A stretch of 64,000 bases of DNA from Ottelia alismoides (taxonomy: Eukaryota > Streptophyta > Magnoliopsida > Alismatales > Hydrocharitaceae). Below the pieces are notes generated by a model that saw nothing but the letters and a program-made list of their open reading frames with translations, was not told where the DNA came from and ran no database searches. Numbering within the stretch: position 1 is the first letter of the stretch; every line of letters begins with the position of its first letter. Positions 12,554 through 24,695 of this stretch are shown piece by piece. The stretch is taken from contig JAZKJV010002956.1 of the NCBI GenBank assembly GCA_037367405.1, positions 558,001 through 622,000 of the forward strand, read 5' to 3'. Both the position numbers and the translations under genes were made by a program.

Positions 12554-12568
12554 ACCCCCAATACTTAA
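12554..12568 (-). other. Polypurine tract of element E
   Basis: On the minus strand this reads TTAAGTATTGGGGGT, abutting TGTTGAATC. This is the AAGTATNGGGGG form typical of Athila/Tat-type gypsy elements. It also occurs in gypsy-2 (60571, 60839) and, mutated, in gypsy-3 (49693). Confidence 0.65.
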
Positions 12569-13849
12569 CCTTCCCCGAGCAACTAAAATGAAATATAAGA
12601 ACAAACGATGAAAGTGGAGCTCGACTCGACATTTAGATTAATAATGTCATGGAAATCCTTATGAAAATTAGGGTTTAAGTCAACAACATCCAAGTTTTCA
12701 CAAGTCAATATCCTAAATCTGACTTAGAAATCATCTAAGATCAACACCCTCCTTAATCATCGCACATGAACATTGAATATCTTTTTCTAGTGTGTAAAGG
12801 GTGTTAGCTATTCCCATCCATGATGCCGACCTACCATGAAATATCCTCCTCTAGTAACTCATCTTCAGGGAGTCAGGTATTTCCTTCTAGTTCATGAATG
12901 TGCTAGTTCACAACAAGTAAGGCGACCTGTATAGAAGAAGGGGAAAGGAAGTGACGAGTGACCAGTGTAGTTAAATCTCCCATGATGCTTGACCGGGGAA
13001 GCCATGTCTCCACTAGATTTGCAGGCTATCTGAAGCTTGGAATTTTTTTAGTGTTAGCTTCTCTTATTGGAAGTTGTAGTTGCTATGCTTGGATCTTTTA
13101 TGCCCTGACAAATATAGAGTCTTTTGGTCCTCCCATGTTTTGGGATCTTAGAAAAATTATGCTAGTAGTCCATCCCTCATCGAAAGCTTTATTTCAACAT
13201 AGTACAGTGGTCTTTAGATGTCCACTCTACAAAAGAAAGAAACAAGCAATCTTCTAGGACCTCATATGAGTTGAGATAAGTACGCTATGTAGAGTACACA
13301 CTAATTCCTTATCAAGCGTCTACTCAAAATGGAGCAACCATGTTACACATTAAGAGTGAAGTTTAAACATTGTTTTATGAAATTGGAGAATTAAGTCTAT
13401 AACCTCAAGTTTCTAAAATCCTCCTTTTAATTGAAGTTCCTCTGAAATCTAAGTTGATTAAGGTCAAATCAAGTCCATCCTCGGTTTCTATTCCAAGTGG
13501 ATGAAGTGCAAAATGATTTTCTCACGTTTTGTATGAATGTAAGGATGATATGAAAAAGTGAATAAAAACCACTTTTACAAAAGTTATTTTTGAAAATTTT
13601 TTATATCTTTTATTTTACAATAAATTTACAAAAGAGGGTTATTTACAAGGATTATACATGATTGTACATGTTTTACACTGAGAGTATTATACACTATATA
13701 TTTTACAACATGTATACAATATGTAATTTATACAAGTATTTTACAAATAATTTTTTACTAATGTTACCCATTATGTATTTATTGAATAATATATACAAAA
13801 ATACGTGAAAGAATGGGCTATGGGTAAAGTATATATACACACATATATA

Positions 13850-14203
13850 CACCCCCTATATTATGTCCTTATAGCACAAGAAGCGATTAAAAGACATAGC
13901 TCGTGCTAAGCATTGGAGAGTGAAAAGAGTGATGGTATAGAAGTAGACCACCATCCTATACTTAGGATCTGGTCAACCTAAGTGTATAAGAAGAGCAAAA
14001 ATGGGGCGGTCGAGGTCAAGAGGAGAAATGGATGATGTTTATATATGACGAGCATCAATCCCCCTATACTTAGAATCTGGTCACTATAAGTATAGGAAAA
14101 TGAGTAGTATGAGAGCCAATGGGGTTTATGGAATGTACACAGAAAATAAAAATTAAGACGAGTGACTTGAGCCACTCGCACCCTATACTTTGGTTCTGGT
14201 CGT
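13850..14203 (-). repeat. Serial hairpin and C/G-run modules of element E
   Basis: Four units each combine a run of C (G on the element strand) with an inverted repeat around CCTATACTTA. They are: TAGCAC/GTGCTA at 13872/13903; TATACTTAGG/CCTAAGTGTATA at 13957/13977; CCTATACTTA/TAAGTATAGG at 14063/14087 (10 of 10 paired); and CTATACTT at 14183, whose partner AAGTATAG lies at 17146 beyond the inserted LTR. The motif CTGGTCA recurs in the loops. Confidence 0.65.
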
Positions 14204-15596
14204 TGACGAATCCATGATTCATTAACATTCTATGTGCATTTTATATTAAAACCCTTAACAAATATAAGTAAATATCCATTAAATTCCACTTTTTAACAAA
14301 AGCCTATTCATGAAGAAAAATACACTTTTATACATTAAAATCATGTAAATAATAAAAGAATAAAAATAAAGAAAAATTATAATATGTACATATGTATAAT
14401 ATGACTTAGAAAATAAATATAGCTGAAAGATATATTTATAAACCTAATCCCCGAGACCAAGATAACATAGATTGGTCGACAAGTCAATAAGCAGTGGCAG
14501 ATAAGGAAGAAAACAAATAAAAATAACTAATTTCAAACATTATACACTCTTCATGAATTATCCAATAAATGCCAAAACTTCAAAGATTTTGAATTAATTT
14601 ATATTAACATAATTCCACTAATCTCTTCTCCTAATTGTTTCTAAAACATATAGAAATATAAAAATAAGTTAAAAATATTACCTTGTATATATACCAAAAA
14701 ATTCATCTTGTAAATTGTCAAAATCCCAACTTCTGAGCATCATTCCTTTCTCATACAAACTCCAATTTCATCTACCCACCTTTAAAGTTCATAAAATAAT
14801 ATTATCTAATTAATAAAGGTAATTCCCTAAATCGGAGTCCGTTTGCAAAAAGTCAGTTTTGGGACCTAACTACAACTAGGTTTCTGGCTATTTATTTTAT
14901 CTAAGACACAATATTTATTGTTTTAATGATTTTATAATTTCTAATTATTTCCTAAATCTTGTATTTTAACTCTAATTTATTTCAAAATTTAAAGAGATTA
15001 TTTATTATTTTAAATAAATCAGAACCCCTAATTTATAGGTATAAATGTACTGTATATCTTATATACCTATTTATAAATATATCTAAATTGATTTATTAAA
15101 ATATAAAAAAATTCATACATTCTTTATTTATTGATCTAATAATTAAGAAAATATGAACTAATATATTATTTATTAATTTGATAAGTTAAAAATATAAAAC
15201 ATATTATTAAATATTATTTATACCCATTTATTAATATAATATCTATAATTCATACAGTAATTATTATTTATTAATACTAATTATACTATAATTTATATAA
15301 TTTAATTATCTGATTTTTTTCATTTTTATATCTATTTAAAATAACTCTAATTACTATTTAATATCTATTAAATAAGGTATTTAATTTATCCTGGCCAACC
15401 AGGTGTTGACATGTGTCAGTACGTGGGACCTTCTTCTTCAAGGAGGCCGACCAGAGTTTGTTCTAACTCCTAACTTTGCCTTTTTCTACACGCCACTCCT
15501 TAACACCATCCTCTAATCTCATCCATCCATCCTTTACTCCTAACAACCACCATTAACGCTTGCCCTTAATCTTCTAACAAACCTCCTCTGATCGCC

Positions 15597-15605
15597 TATA
15601 AAATC
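15597..15605 (+). promoter_or_regulatory. TATA box of solo LTR D
   Basis: TATAAAATC lies 1393 bases from the LTR start. It matches TATA positions in the sister LTRs (+1375, +1412, +1418). It follows a C-rich zone and precedes the GC-rich leader. Confidence 0.55.
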
Positions 15606-16584
15606 AACTCTAAATCACCTTTAACAAACTAACTTTTTCCTAAGATAACAACTTCCATACCACCTAGCCATCGAGCCTACTTTTCCACCTCGTTCTGCCT
15701 TGCTCTGACTGTGATAGTGTCAGAGTTTAGTCCTACTTGGAAGTCCGATCGTCAGAGGAGAGTTCCAAGGCGATCGCTACCTTGCATCGCCACCTTATGT
15801 CGCGTTCAGCTCTGATTTGCCGCACCATCGAGCCACTACTAGGAGGTCATACATCTCTAGTTCACAGGTACCTCCATTCTTTGCATTTTAAATTATCGAT
15901 ATTGGAGCCATGATTAGCATAGTTAATGATGTAGTTAGGATCTTTAATCACCGTCATTAGACGTACATTATTTCTATCCCTTCAAATCACCTCAACTTGA
16001 TTCGAAACCATTCTTCCATTCTCACTTTATATGTTCTTATCATTTTCTGGAAAGTTTTATTTGATCTATAAAATCTTTAAACCCGTTGGTCATTTCCTTT
16101 TGAATTGAGTACCAAGATCTTTATTAGTAAGTTAGTTGATCATCTTGTTCAACAATCCTTATCTGGAGCTTCCAAGATCGAAGGATCTTCCAAATCGCAA
16201 GCTGCTGCATCATCTTCCAAGATAGCTGGAACTGCTACCTTCACCGATGGATAACTGTTAACTTCAGCCACCTCCGAAGCTTTTCACTCACAAGCAAGCT
16301 CGGAGGGAGAAGGCATCTCCCACCTGGCCCTGTTGGAGGCCTAAAACCGATGGCGTCTGTTGGAAGAAGTTGTTCAAGAAGCCCTCGTCACTAGTCGCGT
16401 GGAGGAGCTTATGAACATCAAAAAACCTCCTAGACGCATATGTAGCCGACACGTGGCCATCACCAACGGCACATATCGCATAACTTCATCTAATCTTGAC
16501 CGATCAGATCAAGCTGGTATGAATTTTGCTGCATATATCCAGGCAAAGATCCAGAAATTTAACCCGCTCTGGATATTTTCCAGA

Positions 16585-16622
16585 ATTGCATTTAGGTCCC
16601 CGCATAGGGACCTAAATGCAAT
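16585..16622 (+). repeat. Long perfect LTR hairpin, copy D
   Basis: A 16-base arm (16585-16600, ending TTTAGGTCCC) and its exact complement (16607-16622, starting GGGACCTAAA) flank a 6-base loop CGCATA. Sister LTRs hold the hairpin at 25590-25625, 34693-34730 and 40598-40637, with paired substitutions. It lies about 0.5 kb before the LTR end, downstream of TATA, so it would be in the transcript. Confidence 0.8.
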
Positions 16623-17142
16623 AAACTTTTTTCTTTGCAAATCATTCCTTACGAGGGACCAACTTTTAACAGAACATATTATTTTTCTTTACACTTATGT
16701 CCCTGGGTTGTAGGGGTATTTTGAACCTCATTTTTTTATTTTCTCCTCGAATTTTTAGGGTAGTTATACAACTACCCCAGCTACATTCCTAAGTATTTTG
16801 GTGGATTTTTATCACCTAGTTTTCTCGATTTGATTTTTGTAAGATTGAGTTAGTTTTGAGTATTTTCTTAAACTTGTTGTAAAACCAAGAATATAATGAA
16901 TTTGCTGGGATTTATTTATTGTGTCAAAAACCAATATTTTGATATTTTGCCTCCTCAAGTTCGACCCAGACACAATTACCTGGATAAATAATATCGTGTA
17001 GATGAAATAGGGGAGAAGATGCTTGTTTCCGTCTTCTCTCTCTCTCTCCTATTTCATTGATTTTTACTTGATAAACTAAATCTCTCTTCATTATTTTCTA
17101 CATCGATATCATTATTAATTCCGAGTTAGATTCAGGTTATCA

Positions 17143-17733
17143 GTCAAGTATAGCCACAAAATGGGATTGATATGGAGCGGGGGTAAGTGTTATGGATTAA
17201 CAGATCATGAAGGGAATAAGAAGAAAATCTATACAAGAAGGAGTAAAAATATACAAGGATAAAGAAGGTTTGTAACAACACCTAAAGGAATCAATACTCG
17301 ATTTCCTCTTAGTGGATAACCTACTAGACAATGGAGCAACCATGTTTTTAGGAAGTGTCAATTTGGTCATGGTTGTCTCCTTTATTGAAGATCTGGGAGC
17401 TAGTGTGTGAGGTCCTGACCATAGCTCCTTCATTGGATGATTTGCCATATATATTCTAAAACTCCTATAAGGTCCATACACATCTCGGGTAGGTGTTCGT
17501 GCTCGCAATTGGCTTCTCATTGGTGGTTTCATGTGTCAGATCATAGAATTCATCAAGACAATTAAAAAAATTTGTGTCCAACTCTAGGATTGCTTTGAGT
17601 TGTTAGTCCTTTATCGAAGCTGTCGCAATGGTGGTCATGCAAGCAGCGAAAGTCCTAGATTTGTAGGGAATCTTTGATCTAATGGTCAACTCGACAGTCA
17701 GTATCTTATGTGTAGTAAAAGGGTTGGACTCAT
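17143..17733 (-). other. Right part of element E between solo LTR D and Copia-B
   Basis: The first bases complete the hairpin split by LTR D. The rest has no recognised domain; a minus frame of 111 codons (17197-17532) is not similar to any protein I know. It ends at the Copia-B LTR start. Confidence 0.4.
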
Positions 17734-19059
17734 TGTTGGATGACCGAGCCCACAATGAGACATTATGCTAGCTTGATATAAAATGAAGATTAATTAATTT
17801 GCATAATAGGACCCTTAGTATAATTAGGGTTATGTACCATGGCCATATTGATAATTATATAGCTGTTAATTCAAGTTGAATCATAGAGGCAAACACTAGC
17901 ATGAATATCTAAATAGTTAGATTGAGGACTCATAAAGCACCTCTAAATGATTATTAAGGGAGGATCTCTATACTGAGAAGGAGATGTCAATCCTTTCTCT
18001 GAAGGATGATATCTGACTGACCTCTTGATGCAGGTCCTCTGCATAGGAATAGAGATTCGAAGGTGTCAGATTAGTTAGGTTAAAGAGTTGACTTAACGAG
18101 ATCGAGATAAACAAATACCTATGTCATATGTTGTTATGATATAGGCATGCATCTCTTTGATTGGAGACAGATGTGTTACTATATGTTTGATTATGTACAT
18201 TTGGCAGATCAATAGGTTGATGACCTAATCAAGGTCTATACATCGGTGTAATGGTGTGCATACAAGGGCATATGAATAATACTATCTCTCAATGGGATCA
18301 TACAAGTTCATTACTGAACTAGAAGACACGAGCTCACTCATGAGATATTGGGAAGAATCAAATTCCATGCATGGTCATTTCGCTTTGGAATCTTGACTGA
18401 ATTTGTATGCTTGATATATGCTTTTGGAAAGTATATAATCAACACCTGGGTATGATATATGCTTTTGGAAGGTATATGATCGATACCAACTCCCAATAGT
18501 TAATTAAGAAACTTTATGATAAAACCCTAAGTAGACAATGTAAAATTGATCTAAAACTTCGGATTTATTCCTGGTCTTCTAGTATGCATGATGTATACGT
18601 ATTAGGAATACCTGAGGGTGATGTGATCATAAACGATTGTTAACCATGATGTCTCTATTCCGAGGCAGTAATGAAACAGGTCTGGATTTTAGTGACTCCT
18701 CTCATTAGAGAAGTAATCTAATATTTGCTCAAATGTTGGACAGTGATCTGAATGTGATTCGGAATCTATAATAATATTCAATTCATGACTTTAATTTAAT
18801 CAAACATCTATGAGTGGTCCACAAGATTTGGATTTGAGATTTGATCTCAATATCAAAGTCATTATACATGTAACATACAATCGTCGCATCCTTATCTAGA
18901 AGTATCCATGGAGAAAGCACATTATCCTTGAAAGAGTTCAAGGATAATTTCACTGTTGATACATGTATCTGAGCATTGAGAAAATTGATAATTAAATGAG
19001 ATTTTAATTTATCATGAATAATATGAATTTGATTCATATAATAATATGAGTTATATAAG

Positions 19060-19082
19060 ATAATTAAATGTGATTTAATTAT
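19060..19082. repeat. AT palindrome in copia U3
   Basis: ATAATTAAAT and ATTTAATTAT flank GTG (10 of 10 paired). Further copies or near-copies occur at 19149, and two perfect copies at 30661-30683 and 30709-30731 in Copia-C. Confidence 0.75.
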
Positions 19083-19281
19083 CAAATATTTTAATAATGT
19101 GAATGTGATTCATAATATTTGGGTACACGAGAATAGAGATCCAAGATGATTAAATGTGATTTAATTATCATGGATATAAATAATGTGGATAACACTATCA
19201 ATATTAATCAAATATATCATAAATGTGATTTAAAATATACGAGATATCTATTTGTAATTTATAATTGTTGATTAGTTATTG

Positions 19282-19300
19282 ATGTGAATTGAATTCACAT
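19282..19300. repeat. Second palindrome in copia U3
   Basis: ATGTGAATT and AATTCACAT flank one base. The equivalent in Copia-C (30848-30868) is AATGTGTAT and ATACACATT around TGG. Both arms have changed together. Confidence 0.7.
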
Positions 19301-19650
19301 TGGATTGTAAATGTCATTAACAAATTTCAATGGCATGATTGTAATATTCACTAGATAATTGTGAATAATCATTGTGAGATAATGTTGGAAATGATATAGT
19401 GTAATCTCATTAGAAAAAGATTGCCATCCATCAACAAAGTTGGTGGATGATTATCTCTTTCCATTTATCTCCAAAGGTAATATATTTAATTCGAAATTTT
19501 TTATATTGATTATTCAATATATTTAATTTAAATAAATTAATTGTTTTTGTGTTTATACAACAATATCATGGGCATTGAAAGAAACACAAATCAATCTCAT
19601 CCATTAATTTTGTATTGTCCATGGATTGAGATCCAAGGATCCCAAAATAC

Positions 19651-19750
19651 TATATAAGAAGAGGCACCTCTTGAAGAGCACTCCTTGCTCTTCAATTTAA
19701 AACAACATGAGACATCAAACACATGCTCTCCCTCTCATTCTCTACACACC

Positions 19751-19785
<35 letters not shown>
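19651..19785 (+). promoter_or_regulatory. Copia-B core promoter: TATA plus CT tract
   Basis: TATATAAG at 19651-19658 is followed, 95 bases on, by a 33-base CT dinucleotide run (19753-19785). Copia-C has TATAAATAG at 31355 and CT runs at about 31411-31452. CT tracts downstream of TATA are common in plant promoters. Part of the length may be simple-repeat slippage. Confidence 0.55.
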
Positions 19786-19788
<3 letters not shown>

Positions 19789-20267
19789 GTGGCCATCCAC
19801 CATGGAGCCCTAGAGAGACTCACAATTGTTACAACATCGCCGTTATGTTGCCAGATTGTTTGCTCATGTATCTTCGTCTCCTTCGATGTGCCTCTCTCGT
19901 GAAGAAGATATTGTATCCTATGTGACGAGATCAGGATATTCATCGTTTGGATCATCAACATGGATTGCGAAAAGCATACATCCCATCAACGTGCTTACAA
20001 GCGTCTCCTCCGTTAGACCAGACTTGAGACATGAGGTCTCTTCTTTTAGATTCTCGATTGCAACCACATTTTATGATGTAAACCTAATACTTATTTATGG
20101 TTTAGATGAAACCATATGAGAAGAGTTCTTGGATCATGAAGTTTCATCGTTTGAATTTTTTAAATTTCGATGCCCGAGGCAACTACTGCGAAAGTCGCTC
20201 TGGATTGCATTTGATGTGATCTTCATGCTTCATTGATACTCTTAAGTATGTTACCATATTCCTCAAG

Positions 20268-20280
20268 TGGTATTAGATCC
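20268..20280 (+). other. Copia-B primer-binding site (tRNA-Met type)
   Basis: TGGTATTAGATCC starts two bases after the LTR end. It matches the usual copia site TGGTATCAGAGC, complementary to the 3' end of initiator tRNA-Met, with two differences in the first twelve bases. Confidence 0.75.
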
Positions 20281-21999
20281 ATAGGTCAAAGGTTTTGGAT
20301 ACGATCCATATACCTAAGATGGCATTGACACTTTAAAGTTGTGTGAAGCTTCATCGCATTTCATTCACATCCCAATTTAGTACATTTTTTCATCATGTTT
20401 AAAAGTGTTTAAAATGAAATTATCACTTGTATAATGTTCTCCATTAAATAAGGAAATCGTGGGATTTGAGTTTGCATAATTTGGATCTGATTGCTCAAGT
20501 TATGATCATTTTAATGAACACGTATCCATTGTTTCGAGGATGGTGATTCTTGACATAATTATAGAGCTAATTACGGTTTTGAAATTCCTAGAAATGCATG
20601 AATATCACTTAGGTTCTATTTTAAATCAAATTATCAAACTATGGAAACTAATTTTGCTTTATTTGGATTTAAATTTATCGAGGAATGCTAATTTTAATAA
20701 GAAAGGCCACTGTTGGAAATTACATACATGATCATGAACCTTGTGATTATCGTTCAATTAAATTAATGGAAATTAATGGTTAATTTCTATAAAAAATATT
20801 TATTAATATTTGTGAAATATTGAAAGATAATGATTATTTCCTTGAATGACAATGACCATAAAAAAAACTTGATTAGATATGATCTAGATCACAATTTATA
20901 CTTGAATAAGATTGGTGATTTATTTTGAAAATCTCCTTATAATATTAATAAAAAATGTTTTGATTATTATTATATGGTATAACTTTGATAGAAAGATCGA
21001 TTATCATCTCAAGTACAAAGTGATCAATTTGCATTATCTTAACCTGAGGTACATATGGTGTCTAGTCAAGGAGTGTTGGGGTAGCAGGTTACTCTGTTAG
21101 CAGTCTGTCACATTCCAGTCGGTACTGACCATGACAACGCGTAAGGAAGGGATAATGTTTGAAGGGGTCATGATATATTTTTATATTTATTAAAATTCAA
21201 ATAATAAATATTTTGAGATTATACCATTCTTCAAGTAACAATTAAAAAATATTTGTTGGTTATTTAATTGGATTGATAGTTGATTAAATATGATTAAATT
21301 ATTAAATCAAATTTAAAATATACACTCTATCATGAATGGAGATGTAATTTCCCTTAGAAGAATTAATTTAGTGAATATGATCATATTATCAAATTAGAAT
21401 TTGGACATGATATGGAGGTTTACATAAGTGACATCCATGGTCTCCTGTCAAGGTAAAGGGTTCTGTCTTCAGGGATTGTATGTAGGAGACACATGTCCGA
21501 AGTGATAGGTCCCACATACAAGCGCATATGAATCGAGCTCTTTTCTTCTCGTAAGAGTAAGATCGTATGCATAGGGACCACAATATCAGGTCCTCATATT
21601 ATTGGGGTTACATTGGATTGCGCATAGCGATTTCTAATCTCATTGACGGTTGGTTCAATTAATGATGGGTCAACACCACCTTACTGGTGGTGGACTTAGG
21701 TGTTAGAGACCGAATTGGGAAGCAAGTTGACTGCAAGATGGAATGTATTCCTGCTTCTTTTTATCTGAGTTATATGTTATCATATTATTGGGATGTGACA
21801 AAGATAAAAAGGAGATCATAGATATTGCTTGAGATATAATGATAAGTATATATCTTACATTGAAAAAGATTAAGGGAATGAACTTTCAATGTTGACATGG
21901 CATGACAATTTTTATATAGAAATTCCTAAATCAAAGTAAAAATATATATTTATATATATTTATGCAAATTATCTTATTTCAAATAATCTTCATTAAACC
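20281..21999 (+). other. Copia-B untranslated leader
   Basis: It is homologous by eye to Copia-A 171-1899 and has no readable domain. Confidence 0.5.
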
Positions 22000-22760
22000 C
22001 ACTCAAAACTGTATTAAATAATAACTAGTAAGATATCATGGATTGGATCCATGATCACGATATTGTACTTACAGTTCGATACGTAATGGATGTGGTTGCA
22101 ATGTACAAGTTTCCTCAAAATAATGAGGAATGACAACTAGATGGACAATAGGATAACCTAGGGTTTGTATGTCTCTATTGTCTTGATTTCTCATCAAATG
22201 TACTTCAGAAGCGACTTGTCGATGATTATCATAATTGTCAAATCATCCTTCTAAAATCGAAGAAGATATTTTGGCAAACGTATGTGCTCTTAACATTTAA
22301 GAATGAACGACTTGGTTCACTGCATTATGCAGAATGGTGGCTCCATATAAGAAAACTTATTCAAAATGTTTGATTACCTACCTAAACCAAAGTCTTTTCG
22401 AGTCTAAATGGATGTAGATACGATGAGTGTCATCATTCTACTGTCTATACTCAAGTCATTCATGAAGCTTTGTAATATTCATATTATATGAATTGCGTGA
22501 AGCATGTATAAATGTTGAAATACTCTTACATTGAATTCTTATGATTTTAACATAAGAGATCCTTTGTCTTGGGCAACAGTTGTTTATAGATGAAGATAGC
22601 GTAGTGGAAGCATGGGTCTTACCCATGAGAGAAAGAAAGTCAAAGAGTTGATTGTACTTCTTTGACTTATATATGACGTCCAAAGAGTTGGATGAATGCC
22701 AATACTACAATAAGATGATGTGTTGATAGTTTGACTATCAATTCTATCTAGAATCCTTGG
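22000..22760 (+). pseudogene. Copia-B gag remnant
   Basis: This part would encode the capsid. It aligns with Copia-A 1900-2690. Readable pieces around 22320-22400 include CIMQNGGSI, then LFKMFDYLPK, the equivalent of the HVLKMxxYL segment. Stops occur within and between these pieces. The end of the region (22660-22760) aligns with Copia-A 2570-2680 (AAGAGTTGGATGAATGCC is shared), where a zinc knuckle would be expected but cannot be read. Confidence 0.55.
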
Positions 22761-23169
22761 ATAAGGACTTGGATAGTGCATCAGAACAATGTACATCAAC
22801 ATAACATCATCGAAATTGACTTACTAATTACACAATATCAAAGTCTAATAATTGTATATCATTCTTCTAATGACATTTGCAATTGGCTTCTTATGTTTTA
22901 GAAGTCTGAAAATTTGATCTTAAGATTTAATAGTCATCCACATGTATGTTGATGCAATTATTGCAACAATCTCTATTAGATAGATAGACTTCATAATTTC
23001 AATGGGAGATCCCTTAGTCTTAGAGAATGTCTCTATGACTTAGATACTAGAATACATTCTGAGAGATATATTTAAGATAGTAATATAACTTCTTGAGGAC
23101 CCTACTCAATTAGAAAATTAATGAATGGTTCATTAACAATTCTAATATTGAAAATTAAACCTTATAAGA

Positions 23170-23312
23170 TCATTAGGAGGATGAAGATCATTTGACAATC
23201 ATCTAGCATCAAGCCTTGGATATATGTCTGTTAATGAGAACAATAGACTAGTAAGAGAAGAAGCTTTAGAATGTCTAAAATTTCAAATATTACGTAATTG
23301 TCATATTGTATT
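23170..23312 (+). pseudogene. Copia-B integrase, N-terminal zinc region (cut by gypsy-1)
   Basis: ASSLGYMSVNENNRLVREEA at about 23209 corresponds to the LGHMSxxxxxRLV segment; the zinc-binding His is Tyr here. RNCHIV follows, in place of RTCEYC. The frame stops at 23312, where gypsy-1 begins, and resumes at 35432. The interruption lies just inside the cysteine pair. Confidence 0.65.
23308..23312 (+). repeat. Target-site duplication of gypsy-1 (left copy)
   Basis: GTATT here is identical to GTATT at 35432-35436. Removing gypsy-1 and one copy rejoins the Copia-B integrase in alignment with Copia-A near 3260 (TTGTATTCAAAAGTA). Confidence 0.85.
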
Positions 23313-24687
23313 TAATGAATTCATGATTCATTAACATTCTTTTTGCATTTTTGTCTTAAAAATAAATGTAAATATTCATTAATTTTCATCTTTTATCAAA
23401 ACCACACTCATGAATAAAAATGCACTTTTATGCATAAAAAACGTGTAAATAAATAAAATAAAGAGAAGAATGCAGATGGTAGATATGTGTATATGTACAA
23501 TATGACTTATACAATATAAATATAGATGCAAGATATATTTCTATAACTTAACCCCGAGACCATGTCAGCATGGATTTGTCGACAAACAAATAAGTTGGGG
23601 GAGATCATGAAATAAAACCATAAAAATATTTAAATATCCATTCTACATATTATTCATTATTTATCAAATAATTATATTTTTTTCATTGATTTATAATTAA
23701 ATCATATGAACATATTTATCACCAATCTTTTTTTTTCTAATTATTTATAAAAATGTATAAAAAATATAAAAATAAGTAAAAATTAATATCTTGTATGTAT
23801 GCCATGAAATCCAACTTTTAAATTCTCAAATTCTCAATTTCCAAACATCACAACATCTTCAAACGAACTCCAATTTCACTTTACTCAACAATAAAGTTCA
23901 TAAAATAATATTCTCTAATTAATGAAGGTGATTTCACAAAAATCGGAGTCCGTTTGCAAGAAGTCAATTTTTGGACCTAATGATAATTAGTTTTCTGGGC
24001 TATTTATTTTATTTAGAACACATTATTTATAGTTTCACTAATTTATAATTTTTAATCGTTTTCATGATCTTGTATTTTAACCATGATTTATTTCAAAATT
24101 TCTGACATTATTTATTATTTTAAATAATACAAAATACTAATTTGTAGATGAATTTGAAATGTGGAACTTACATCCATATTTATTAATATACTTAAATTAG
24201 TTTATAAAAATCCACAAAATTTAGAAGACCCTTTTTATTATTCTAATTAATAAAAAATATAAAATAAGTTATTGTTTATAAATAGAATCAAATAAAAATG
24301 AAATACATATCTATCAAATATTAATTACATCTATTTATTAATGTAATATTTATGATTCATTAAATATCAATTATTTATCAAAATAAATTATTCTATATTT
24401 TAGATAAATTAATTATATATATTTTTAGTATTTTTACATATTTAAAACAACATTATTTATTATTTATTTTATAGTATAATTACACCATCTATCCAACCAA
24501 GTGCATACTTGATTCATCCTCTTCAAGAACATAGATAATTGGAGTTTTGTTCCATTGACTCCATTTCAACTAATTTCCTGGCATCCATCGTTCAACCTAA
24601 AGCCCATCTAAACCCTCAAATCATTATACCTAACAAACCTAGTCCACACCAGCCCTCTATTCAATCCTAACTCCCTATCGACCTTCC

Positions 24688-24695
24688 TATAAATC
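24688..24695 (+). promoter_or_regulatory. TATA box of gypsy-1 5' LTR
   Basis: TATAAATC lies 1375 bases from the LTR start. It aligns with TATAAAAGG (39614) of gypsy-2 and with a mutated TATAATCC (33747) in the gypsy-1 3' LTR. Confidence 0.55.

Larger units (their letters stand above)
14204..17142 (+). repeat. Solo LTR D of the gypsy-1/2 family (2939 bp)
   Basis: It starts TGACGAATCCATGATTCATT and ends GGTTATCA. It aligns along its length with the gypsy-1 LTRs (3035 and 3097 bp) and the gypsy-2 5' LTR (2959 bp). No primer site follows, and the flanks join into one hairpin, so this is a solo LTR left by recombination. Flanking five-mers are GTCGT (14199) and GTCAA (17143), 3 of 5 identical. 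It contains TATA at 15597, a possible splice donor (CAG then GTACCT at 15868) and the best-kept copy of the LTR hairpin. Confidence 0.8.
12569..17733 (-). mobile_element. Element E, 3' internal remnant of a minus-strand gypsy element, split by solo LTR D
   Basis: The part at 12569-14203 and its continuation at 17143-17733 hold no recognisable pol domain. They include, from left to right, the purine tract, about 1 kb of unassigned DNA, an AT-rich stretch (13560-13850) and four hairpin modules. The order mirrors the gypsy-2 3' region (60551-61450) read in the opposite direction. The 99-codon open frame at 12958 and the 111-codon minus frame at 17197-17532 match no family I know. Copia-B cuts the right side at 17734. 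Confidence 0.5.
17734..20265 (+). repeat. Copia-B 5' LTR (2532 bp)
   Basis: It starts TGTTGGATGACC and ends ATTCCTCA, two bases before the primer site. It has the same blocks as Copia-A and Copia-C, including AGGACCCTTAGTATAATTAGGG near the start, AT-rich palindromic U3 and TATA at 19651. A (CT)n tract follows TATA. Confidence 0.85.

Noticed and set aside
12958..13257. 99-codon plus-strand open frame with a hydrophobic stretch
   Set aside because: No similarity to a known family, no codon-bias change at its ends, and it lies against the direction of element E. Treated as a chance frame.
17197..17532. 111-codon minus-strand frame in element E
   Set aside because: Basic and proline-containing, but I could not match it to Gag, Pol or any envelope-like protein; kept only as unassigned DNA.
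19692..19961. Overlapping frames on both strands around the CT run
   Set aside because: Ser-Leu and Arg-Glu runs are translations of the CT/GA simple repeat in the Copia-B LTR, not genes.
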